A stretch of 64,000 nt of DNA from Hirudo medicinalis (lineage: Eukaryota; Annelida; Clitellata; Hirudinida; Hirudinidae). Below the pieces are notes generated by a model, which was given only the letters and a program-made list of their open reading frames with translations, was not told the origin of the DNA and did no database searches. Numbering within the stretch: the first letter of the stretch is position 1; every line of letters begins with the position of its first letter. Shown piece after piece: positions 26,124 to 35,578 of the stretch. The stretch covers positions 124,001 to 188,000 of the forward strand of contig MPNW01000035.1 of assembly GCA_011800805.1 (NCBI GenBank). Direction: 5' to 3'. The translations under genes were made by a program, and so were the position numbers.

Positions 26124-27994
26124 TCAATTTTTCTTTTTTGACCTCAAGCACTGACCCTCTCCTGAAAAAACTTTAAAACTGCTTTCCTCCTTTTCATCAC
26201 TTTTCTGTTTTTATATGGAAAAAATAATTACATTCATTAAATATCATTAAAATAAAAAGTTGATAAAAAATGCTTACTTCAGAGTTGTTCTTGGACTGAC
26301 GAATAAATGTCAATTTCCCCTTCTTGTAACCGTAGTTTGGTATGCCCCTTTTAATTTCTTGCCTTTGAATTTGAGGTGCATCTGAATTTTGAGTTGGTTT
26401 CACTTTACCATCTAGCCTGACACCCTGGCCACCAAAAACCTGCAAAATTTAAAAAATAGTTAATCGAACTGTCGCAAAAACCTTTACAGAAAAATGTGAA
26501 TGCATACCTGAAATTTCTTGTCAACATATTGAGAAACATCAACTTCCATATTCTGTTAGAGACATAGATTCAGCTCTGTAAAACTATTAATAGGTAAGAA
26601 TTTCTGACTATACCTCATATTCCTGAGTGGGTCTTTTTGGTTCTTCATAACCAACTGGAGGAGCAAAATCAACCTGAAATAATAATCATATAAATAAACT
26701 CATGCAAGACAAACTTTATTTACTTGTACTTACATTCATGTCACATTCAATGATTGAAACTGCATTGTTTGGCTGTGTTTCAAGAACTTTTAATTCATAA
26801 ATCTAGAATTAAATTAAAAAAAACCAACATTATGAATGGAACTAACAAATATTCAAATTTAAATAAATGCCAAAGCATAGCAATGTCTTACTTTGTCATT
26901 GTAATTTATGGCTATGATGTCTCCGGTGGTTAAGCAGGCAAATGTCCTCAGAGCATTTTCAAGACTGGAAAGGTGTAAAAAAGTATTATCAACACTTTCA
27001 TTAAACTAAGAATGCTATGAAATTAAATCACTTACACAGCTTTTGGGTTAGTGATGTCCAGAAAATCAATGGATTGAGGCTGAAACTTAGCATATAGAGC
27101 AACACCAAGAGAGACATTTTCAACATGAATGACTGACCCCTCTTCAAGAAGCAAGTTGTTCATCATCTGAAACATTTCATAAGAACACATTAGCATTTCC
27201 ATATTCATTCCATTAAGTATTACAGTCATTAAGATGACCAACCCAGTAAGGGAGGTAAACTCTGCCCTCATCAGCAACAAATTCTAGAACTCCACAATGA
27301 GTAACCCTATTCTCTTTCTTATTCTCCAATTTGAAAAGCATTGGGTATTGGATGTGGAGCTTGGCTGTTGACACAATATTTAATGACTTAGTAAAGAAAC
27401 TAAGTCCAGTATTTTCCATACTGAAAAATCAAATCACTTACTAAGATGGTCAAGAGCTGAAGGTGGCAAAATTACTAAAAGACAAATAAAAATTTTATGG
27501 GAGTCAAGATAAATAGCATTAAAAATAGCACCAAAAAACCAACAAAATTGTATTAAAATTTAAATAAAGCTTACTTTTCCCTCCTTTTTCAACATCCATC
27601 CTGTCTTGACCAGGCATCATGGAGACAGAGAAGCACTTGTAATTAACTGAAAATGTGCCTGGCATTCCATCACTGAACATTCTAGCTACGTTAAACTGAA
27701 ACATACAAGCAGTAATTAGTGGGAGTAAAATAAACTCTGAGAATGCTGCAAAGTGGCTTATCACATCACATTACAGATAGTAAATAGATTTCCACTTATG
27801 AAGTTTCCAAAAACTGCAAAACCTGAGCATAGAGAGCAACATTTCCTTCAAAATATAAATAAAAACTGAAATGTTTTTGTTGGCTTTCACACGAATTAGT
27901 ATATTTAGAAGGTGACTCCATTGAAGCATTAGTCAGCTGTTTCTTAAAGGGATTAATAAGACAATACTAATGATGTATAAATGCAACTCACCAT
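26124..27994 (-). CDS. UFD1: ubiquitin fusion degradation protein 1 homologue
   Basis: Eleven coding exons: 27992-27994 (only the ATG), 27575-27695, 27442-27474, 27243-27364, 27036-27166, 26892-26964, 26734-26802, 26614-26673, 26508-26552, 26278-26439 and 26124-26204. They sum to 299 residues, against 307 in human. The double-psi barrel/UT3 domain is clear: [80 protein letters not shown], and IYELKV, then [20 protein letters not shown]. The tail has the p97-binding segment ([11 protein letters not shown]), the NPL4-binding region ([18 protein letters not shown]) and FSGEGQCLR. With NPL4 it recruits polyubiquitinated clients to the p97/VCP unfoldase (family knowledge). A start exon carrying only the initiation codon is notable. 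Confidence 0.96.
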
Positions 27995-28781
27995 GTTCTA
28001 AGTTAACGTGGCAACCTAAGTGTATTAAAAAAAGTTTTGAGAGCTTTTTATGGTTAAAACGCCGCAGCGATGCTGAGCTTAATGTTTATATTTTCCAAAG
28101 ATGCGGTATCTGCGAAGATTAAATTTTAAAATATTTAGATTACAATTATTAGATGATTGTAATTTTAGATTACATTTGCTGTTATTTTAAAGTTACATTG
28201 CTATATTTATTTCAAAAATTTGTTTAATACATGATTTTTATTTACGGACTCGCAATCAACAACTCAAATTACATTTAGAATTCCTTTTGGAAAATTTAGA
28301 CAATATAGTATAAATTAACTTGTCTTCCGCCAGCAGACACTTACATAATGGTAAAAGCCTAGTCTCTAACGTAGCTGAAGTTAGCAGACACTCAAATTTA
28401 TTTTCAATTGCGAAGTTTTAAATTATAATATTTGGAAACTACGTTTCAAATGCTTTTTAAAAATGTTCAATCCCATCGACATCGGTGCATTCATCCACAT
28501 AACTGCGAAGTTTGTCAAGGCATAGCTAGACTGTCTCGTTGAATGGCCTGCATTGGCTTCCCAAATACATGTTATACTTATTTTGGATAGGTATGGCCAT
28601 TAGTTGGCAAAGCTCTAGACACTTGGTCAACCGACCACTGGAATCAGGATAACGATAACATTAATGATACAGAGCTTGATTAGAGTGGCTTATGTTCATC
28701 AGAACTTCAAGACCACTAAACTATGCTATAATATTGTAATAAACGACGGGGCTTAATTTATGCCGAGTTTATTGTTGGGAT

Positions 28782-28898
28782 TATTCAGTAAATATTCAGT
28801 TATCAACTGACTGGTATTAACTGTAAATACCACGCTTACGCAATAATCTTGCTGCCAGTTATTGAGTAACGATCAGTTGCGTGATTATTTACTGAATA
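28782..28898. repeat. short inverted-repeat unit, possible MITE
   Basis: TATTCAGTAAATA at 28782-28794 and its exact reverse complement at 28886-28898. The interior pairs only weakly and no target duplication is clear, so this may be a decayed MITE or chance in AT-rich sequence. Confidence 0.35.
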
Positions 28899-30023
28899 GG
28901 AAAGTTCTTCAATGTGGGCTTTGAGATTCTCTGAGATCTTGTGTGCTTCTGTGTGATCGTGATTTTATGATCGCCGTGGAACTAAAAGATAGTAAATATA
29001 ACGAAAACTAATTTAACATAAACATAACTACAAAAATTAATTAATGGCATTTTTCAGGGTTATAACAATATAATAGATACCATCTGGCGCCAATGACTAG
29101 TGGGTGCAATTTTCGGCTGGGGGTGTCATCAAAATTTGAGGGGGGGGGGTAAATAACTCCCTGGTGTTCATAACGCAGTCACAGCAACGGCACTTTGCTC
29201 GGGATTTTGTCAGATAACTCTTTGATGTTTTGCTTCGCCAAGGAAGGGCACTTCAATTCGTCCATTTCGATAGGTCTCACTCTGGGCAGGTCTAGTGATA
29301 AAGCGAGACGCTTTTGTTCGCATATTTTCGCTGAAACCTCATTTTAAACCGAATGTCCTCAACATCAAGCCACTATGATGGCATACAGTTTCCAGATTGA
29401 AAGCCATCCGCGGTTAATTCCTGGCAACATTAATTTTTGCTTTGGTTTTCTTGATTTGCTACAAATCTGGAGGCAACTTTACCTCAGGAGCGATCTTGAC
29501 AGCCATATTGCTTTTTATTATTTATAAATAGGTGAACAAAATCAACTGATTCTTTGAAGGTTCACTTATTCACAGATCTCTCACATTGGCAGATGTCTGA
29601 ATCCCTCAAGAATTCTTGCATCTGCCATGGCTGCTAATTTCTGGTCCATCCAATGAGTACTGCATTAGTTATGAAATTCAATCATGCAAATAACTAAAAA
29701 TTTTCAGCGAATTAATCAATGAAGTAAAAATGTTTCTATAATTTTCGCGATTTTGGAAAAGGTATCGTTTCCGGCAATAAAAAAAAACTGAGCTTTACGC
29801 CCATGAAAGCGATTTGGAAAGTAGTGATGGTGAATTTTCGCCATGGGTTACCCTGCCGTCCTCATTGGAATTCAAATTCGCTAATAAAACAGTGCACTGA
29901 AATCCGAATGTGGTCGAAGCGACAGCGGAACTGCACATGAAGAGTTCATTCAAGGCTGACAGCGGAAGCATATGCATCCTTAAACCTAACCCTTAAGTTA
30001 TTGTTGTACTGTAATACTCAGGT

Positions 30024-30280
30024 TTGCAAATAAATTTCAAAAAACCGACTTAAATGATATTCCCAATGGAAAACAAATATTGTTTGAGGAAAACATTTTA
30101 AAAATTGGCTATCGTGAACCTGCAATTGAGTCTGGAACTTTAACAATGTTTGGCAATATTAAAGAGGCTTGTAGCGACAGCAACAATGACGAAGACGAGT
30201 TCGCTACAAAGTTTATTTACAACAACTGCGACAATGCTCCGACTGACAACATATGCTGGAGTAGCAATGTAGCGACGTAG
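30024..30280 (+). CDS. unassigned open frame, possible orphan exon
   Basis: After an AG acceptor at about 30023 the frame is open for about 85 codons to a stop (ANKFQKTDLNDIPNGKQ ... SGTLTMFGNIKEACSDSNND ... ATKFIYNNCDN). Amino-acid composition is balanced and codons look protein-like rather than AT-driven, but I recognise no family and found no partner exon. It could be the last exon of a gene, a decayed transposon piece, or chance. Confidence 0.25.
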
Positions 30281-31116
30281 CTGGAAGAGTAGGAGAGACG
30301 AGAAGGGAAGAATGCCTTATTTATTTATTTGATTAAAGTCCGTTGCATATGCCCTGACTTAGCTTCTTAAATAGCCAGTCAGGACAAAGGAGGATGTCCA
30401 CAAACAAAGGATGCTCGCCTGGTAAGGTTGCTAGGGTTCGGATCAGCACGTGATTATGATGGATGTGCGATCCTACAGGCTTCATTGAATGTTGATGGGA
30501 ATGATATAACTATTTTGGGACAATCTGCTCACACTTAAAATCGAAACAAATTCATGGGACAATTTTTTCAAACTTTCAATAAATGATCTCAAATTAATAA
30601 GGCTAATTTTGATATATTGAATGATTCAACTTTAGTCAAAGCCTTAAAACCTTTATTGCATGTAAAATATGCTCTGTTTTTTCCATAAATCTTTTACATG
30701 TCCAGTGCAACCGGAAAGATGATGATTTGAATAAAAGAAAGGATCTTTGGTTTTTGTCTGTGTTGACCAGTTTTGAAACATTCCACAAATTTAGCGACCA
30801 ACAATAACTTCTTTAAATCAATTATTTAAAAATTTTAAATTGAGTGCACATCATCTTATTTATTTTTAAAAATGTATTTAAGCTTATAACATTTTACAAA
30901 TTTAATTCACGATTAATTGAGAATTGTTGGAATGGAAAGTTCCGAGTGCGTTCGAGTTTCCGGCCTCACGGAAGACCTTCCACGAGCTAAGGAGCTCAAG
31001 TTCCCTCGAGGAAATGAAATTGTGCGTTTTGGATGTTGAGGTGATGGCGCGCGCATTGGCAAAGGACGTAGAACGCGAATGAGCGTTTGATGCGACATGT
31101 GCGCGCGGTCGGTGAG

Positions 31117-31255
31117 CGTAATTTTCAAAGTGAAGGCGACCGCTACAAAGAAAATATAACGCTCAGTTTGCATTATATGGTGTCGNCGTAATTTTCAAAG
31201 TGAAGGCGACCGCTACAAAGAAAATATAACGCTCAGTTTGCATTATATGGTGTCG
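31117..31255. repeat. exact 69-bp direct repeat either side of a single N (probable assembly join)
   Basis: Bases 31117-31185 and 31187-31255 are identical and are separated only by the N at 31186. This is what results when two overlapping contigs are joined without merging. The true sequence probably has one copy. Confidence 0.9.
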
Positions 31256-31564
31256 ATGTGTAAAGGTCGCCGCGAGTCTTTAGTCGATAACCATATTATG
31301 GGCAATGTTCAGATGATGGGTAAACGTAGGGTAATAACCGACAGGGACACCCGCCTGATCAAACGGGAACGTAAGGAGTTTGGGCCGAAACGTTCGGTGA
31401 CGGGGTGACACTCCTCTGATGATTCCCTGTCGGTACGCTCCGTGGCAGGAGTTTCTAAGTACGAGATCACAATCAACATTCATATTATTCGATTCAGAAA
31501 TATATGAAGAATATCAAAATATCATGTACATTTTGAAGCATTATAATTCGTTATATTAAGTGTT

Positions 31565-31697
31565 ACTATTATTATTTATTATTATTATTATATTTATTAT
31601 TATTATTATTATCATTAGTATTATTATCATCATCATCATTATTATTATTATCATCATTATAATTATCATTATCATTATCAGTATTATTATTATTAAC
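31565..31697. repeat. ATT/ATC trinucleotide microsatellite
   Basis: About 130 bp of TTA/ATT and ATC triplets. The open frame it makes (poly-Ile) is not a gene. Confidence 0.9.
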
Positions 31698-33574
31698 TTT
31701 GATTCATTGTTGTTTTTGGGTGTATTTATGATATTACTTTGAACAATACACCGTGCGATTCATAAGTTATCAAACTAAAATAAAATGAAATTTTATATTG
31801 TTAATATAAATATAATAATGTGCTTAATGTGTGGCTTGTGTGGGAAAAGAGTTACGAATGAGAGGATGTAAGAATGTTTTGCACGTGTTTCTTATTGGGT
31901 ATTTCAAATTTATTGCATCTTATCAATTCTTTGCATTTTATCGCGTGATACATTTGTAATCTGTTGTAAAAAATTTAGTATTCATTTTATAAGGAGATAC
32001 CATATTTTGTAAGTTTTGAATTTTAAACAATTTGATTATTATTCTTAAAATTGATTGAAATGAAACATTATTTAGTTAAACATTGAGCGAGTGGTTCGAA
32101 CCATATTGGAAATTGTTCAGAAATATTTAAACAAAGGATTTACCAGAATTTTGCTGAGGAGTACATTTATATTCTCTAGTTATTACTATAAAGATGAAAA
32201 ACAAGAACTAGGAGTGAACGATATTAGTTGAGTTTATGTAAATTAATTTTATCAAAGTAATCTCCAATACCACTTATTGTAATGGGGTTTGAAAATTAAT
32301 CGAAAATAATTTCGGTGCGATAGATTTATCGGGAAGCTTCTGCTAGCAAGATACCTCATTATGTCAGTGAATAGCTTATACTGGTTGAGGGATTTGAAGT
32401 TTAGGTTTTGTCAAGATTGTTTATTCCTCATCATCATATTTTAAACAAAGATTTTTTTACAATTTGATTTAATGAATTTTAATTTATAAACTGTTTATCC
32501 TTGTCAACAAGCATCCCAGTCAGCTCAAACTATCACTTTATTCAAAAACATGATATTTTACATATTAGCAAAGTGTTTCATTAAACAAAATCTCTCCTTG
32601 AACCTTGTTTTAGCATGTTTATTTTATTTTATTTCATAAACAGAGGTCCCATAGGCTACTAGTTCTTTAGACCTTTAGTTCGGTTTAATAACGAAAAATT
32701 ATACAATGTATCGAAAGGATACAGAGTTCGAAAGGAACAAGATGTTTTTAAGTAAATGTAACACATTTTAAAATAAACACCAGTAATTAAGCATCTAAAA
32801 CTTAGTAAAAAAAATAGTAAATTTTTGAATTAACAACATCATGGGCTAAAGAGTTCCATGCAGTCTTTAAGTAATAAAGGTAACCTCTTTGTTATAGGTA
32901 TAGGATAGGTAGATGGTTCAATCATTTAAAGCAGATTAGCAGAATAGATAGAAAAACTCTCAGACGTCACAGAGACAAGAAATTTTTAAACCCATGCACA
33001 TTTAGTATGGGTCGGTTTAAGCCAGAACTCAATGCTGATTTTGAAAATGCATTGTATCAAAAAATAAAAAGAATGGAATCACACATCTTTGGAACGTCTT
33101 TACCTGATAAGCGAAAGCTGGCACATGATGTTGAGAAGCTTGGGAGGTAGAGAAAACAAGCTTGCTGGTCATAATTGGTTGTGATTCCTTACAAAAATCT
33201 ATACGTTGACCAGAACCTGTTAGCACCCCAACTTCTTACACTATCTCTCAAATCTGGAATATGGACGAAACAGGTTTTTCCTGAGTTCAGAAACCAGGAA
33301 AATTCTTGCTACAACAGGCAAAAAAAACTGTCGGAATAATGACCGTGCCGAAAGAAGGAAAGTGTTACAAAAACTAATATTACAACAATATGTGCTTTCA
33401 ATGCAGCAGGCAATTATCTACCGCCCATGTTGATTTTCCCCGAAAACGATGGGACTCAAAATGAATGCATGGTTCCCAAGCAGAAGCCATTGGTTCGCGC
33501 ACAAAAAATGGATGGTCAGATGCCGAGCAATTAGTAAAATGGCTCCATCATTTTGCACAACAAACCATCTAAAC

Positions 33575-34466
33575 CCACGGGGTGTCCAACACACGGCCCG
33601 AGGGCCAGAATCCGGCCCGCCACAGGTTGCTATTCGGCCCGCGAAGCTTCTCTGATTTTGTAAAAATTTGTATATTTAAATAATAAAAAAATAATTTTAA
33701 ATTAATTGTTTTTAAATATTTCCAGTTTTTGATTTTTTCTTTTTTTTTTTTTTTGCTTTTATACATATATCCATGCTTGTGCTGCTAAATAAGCGCGTTT
33801 TGAACTTTAAACGTAAACATTGTAATGGCGNAATCGCTCGTTCAAATATTCGTGGACGGAAGATTTTTTCGCGATGGAACATCTTGGTAGCGTTTTGTGT
33901 TTGATTTGCCAAGAAACTATCGCTGTTCAGAAGGAATACAACATCAAGCGACATTACAATACGAAACATGCAAGTAAATTTGATAGCGTGATTGGTCGAG
34001 CCAGGACTGATCTAATCAACTCGTTGAAACAAAGTATCGCTGGTCAGCAGTCTTTCTTCAAACTAGCCAATCAGAGTTCCGAAGCAGCAACCAATCTCTC
34101 ACAGGACTCCAGGAAATTCATTGCTCTGTTCGGAAGCACCTACTGTTGCGAACAACTGTTTGCTAGAATGAAAAACACGAAATCGAAGTTAAGATCTCTG
34201 CTTACAGACGAACATTTGGCAGCATCATTGCGCATTGCGACTTCTACATTTGGAGCAGACATAGACTACTTACGCAAACAAAAGCAGTGCCAGATTTCAC
34301 ATTAAACTGATCATAAGCACAAACTTATAAGACTGTCTCTTCTAGCTTAAATGTAGTATAAAGAGGTATTTTTTGTGTTTTTTTTGTTGTGAAATTGTTA
34401 ATCCGGCCCGCGACTAGTCTAAATTTTTACGCTTGGCCCTCCGGTAAAAAAGGTTGGATACCCCTG
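33575..34466 (+). mobile_element. internally deleted hAT element, 892 bp
   Basis: Ends: left ccacggggtgtccaac, right gttggatacccctg, whose reverse complement is caggggtatccaac, so imperfect terminal inverted repeats of about 14-16 bp. Flanked on both sides by the perfect 8-bp target duplication atctaaac (33567-33574 and 34467-34474), the hAT hallmark. Subterminal GGCCCGC-rich blocks near both ends (about 33593-33640 and 34403-34440) also mirror each other. The interior keeps one open frame (33874-34305) and a single N at 33831. Full-length autonomous relatives are several kb, so this is a deletion derivative. Because it sits inside a dead pogo copy, it inserted later. Confidence 0.92.
33825..34305 (+). 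CDS. hAT-derived open frame: N-terminal zinc finger joined to C-terminal dimerisation region
   Basis: From the ATG at 33825 (the N at 33831 breaks the very start) the family start NRSFKYSWTEDFF is visible, then a Cys2-His2 type finger (CLICQETIAV with the paired His in IKRHYNTKHASKF), a short helical part (LINSLKQSIAGQQSFFKLAN), and then directly the C-terminal hAT dimerisation segment (FGSTYCCEQLFARMKNTKSK, RSLLTDEHLAASLRIATS). The RNase H-like catalytic core that should lie between them is absent. The layout resembles the transposase lineage behind EPM2AIP1, SCAND3/ZBED9 and GTF2IRD2 (family knowledge). The frame is free of stops over at least 143 codons, suggesting a recent insertion. It cannot transpose DNA itself. 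Confidence 0.8.
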
Positions 34467-34732
34467 ATCTAAACCATCTAAAGCAGAGCCACACATAATT
34501 TTAGATGGTCATCTAACCACAAAACACTTGAAGCAATGGAATTTTCTTATGAAAGTGGAATTCATATAATATCATTACCTCCACATGAGAGACCGACCGA
34601 ATGTGATTTTTTGGTTTCGGTCGAACCTGCCATCCAGCATCCAGCAACGTCGAGCTGATAATTTTACGAGGAAGCCTCTGAGTACAAATCTGAATGTCTC
34701 GCATTCCCGGTATATAAGCAGCACGAGTGAAA

Positions 34733-34806
34733 GACAGATAGTTAATGTCTTATTCATCACGTTATGCTGAGGACATTAATAAAATACTACTACTACAGAC
34801 AGATAG
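34733..34806. mobile_element. possible second short insertion bounded by the same 10-mer
   Basis: Between agacagatag at 34733 and 34797 lies a 54-bp segment ending aataaaatactactactac, the look of a retroposon tail with a short 3' repeat. Two successive insertions into the same site, or one retroposon with a rearranged tail, would both explain the triple repeat. Confidence 0.4.
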
Positions 34807-34942
34807 TTCTCCCGCATGGTCCAATGGTTAGGACTTACACCTCTCACGATGGCAGCACGGATTTGATTCCCGTTGCGGGAGCGCCGTCCTGATCATCTAG
34901 CTATGCCACGGACGTTAACGAACAGTTTTTTAAGACAGATAG
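34797..34942 (+). mobile_element. tRNA-Glu-derived SINE with 10-bp target duplication
   Basis: Head at 34810-34881 folds as tRNA-Glu: acceptor TCCCGCA pairs fully with TGCGGGA, D-arm GGTCCAATGGTTAGGAC carries the pol III A box, T-arm ACGGA/CCCGT surrounds TTTGATT (B box). The anticodon position reads CTC, but the anticodon stem (TACAC/GATGG) does not pair, so it is not a working tRNA. A body of about 50 nt ends in a T6 pol III terminator (34926-34931). The unit is bounded by agacagatag at 34797-34806 and 34933-34942. A third copy of agacagatag lies at 34733-34742. Confidence 0.75.
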
Positions 34943-35578
34943 GACGGCGTGTGATCTAGGAGACCTGAATGCCAGCGTAGCGAATACAAAGCCAATGGAA
35001 ACCGTAAAGAACTATTTTCTTTTGTCGTAAATTCTTTGCAGCTGTATTGATGAGGCTGAAGCTGCAAAGAACGAAAACCGACTAAGTTTGCCCTAATCAA
35101 TTTCTGGGAGAACCAGGGCTGTTACAAGACTCACAAATCTGTAACTGGGAAAAGGAGTATAGCGAAGAGCTCAGAACTCATTGGAGCGTTAAATAAACTT
35201 CATTTAACGGTGTGAAACTCATACATCAAACACCAACATAAAATTCTTTGATCAATGCCAAAATTTGGAAAAATGCAAAGTTTAAGAACTACTTTGTCTT
35301 TCGCTTATAAAATATCCTTAATAAGGATCTTGTAGAGTACGAATGGTCAAAATAATGGGCGAAATGTGTGGCTGTAGTTAGGCATTAAATGCGGCATAAC
35401 ATAATTTATTCAATTTTAATGAGTTTTCGTTACAATTATTTAAGGATTACGCTAAATAATTCGTTGTTTGCACATCAATATTTAATTCAGTATCTGCTAT
35501 GATAAAACGATCTTTTATAAATATTAATTCGTTGCTATAGAAACCATTAGGTCGGTTTTGTTTTTATGGCATACAGGC
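34943..35578. other. spacer left of the ENO4-like gene
   Basis: No gene seen. Should contain the promoter of the downstream plus-strand gene. Confidence 0.4.

Larger units (their letters stand above)
27995..32950. other. large gene-poor spacer between UFD1 and the transposon cluster
   Basis: No conserved gene recognised. It holds a 13-bp perfect inverted repeat pair (28782-28898), poly-G near 29143, an unassigned open frame around 30020-30280, a relatively GC-rich block (30940-31480) with an exact duplication across an N, and an ATT/ATC microsatellite (31565-31697). Confidence 0.5.
32990..34720 (+). pseudogene. decayed pogo/Tigger (jerky-like, CENP-B/DDE_1) transposase, split by a hAT insertion
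   Basis: Spread over all three frames is the order of a Tigger/pogo-type DDE transposase: FKPELNADFENALYQKI and RMESHIFGTSLPDKRKLAHD (33010-33150), NIWNMDETGFS (about 33247-33280, the first catalytic Asp motif MDETG), KPGKILATTGKK, then AAGNYLPPM and FPRKR (about 33400-33450), KNGWSDAEQLVKWLHHFAQQ (about 33500-33565), and after the hAT insert LDGHLTTKHLEAMEF and ESGIHIISLPPH (34500-34585, the region of the later catalytic Asp). Frameshifts and stops interrupt it many times, so it is dead. The piece that should be continuous is cut exactly by the 33575-34466 insertion. Family identity is from memory of the DDE_1 motif layout. Confidence 0.78.

Noticed and set aside
27364..27419. N-terminal extension of UFD1 exon 4 (open frame upstream of the YPMLFKL block)
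   Set aside because: Using the AG at 27365 gives the family sequence [14 protein letters not shown] without an insertion; the upstream open codons are intron.
31117..31255. Genuine tandem repeat or CRISPR-like array
   Set aside because: Only two copies, separated by one N; best explained by unmerged contig ends. No CRISPR array is expected or seen in this nuclear sequence.
31560..31742. Poly-Ile open frame
   Set aside because: Produced by the ATT/ATC microsatellite.
34810..34881. Functional tRNA-Glu (CTC)
   Set aside because: Acceptor and T arms pair but four of the five anticodon stem pairs fail or wobble, the T loop lacks the usual TTC, and the unit has SINE-like flanking repeats and a T-run at its end.
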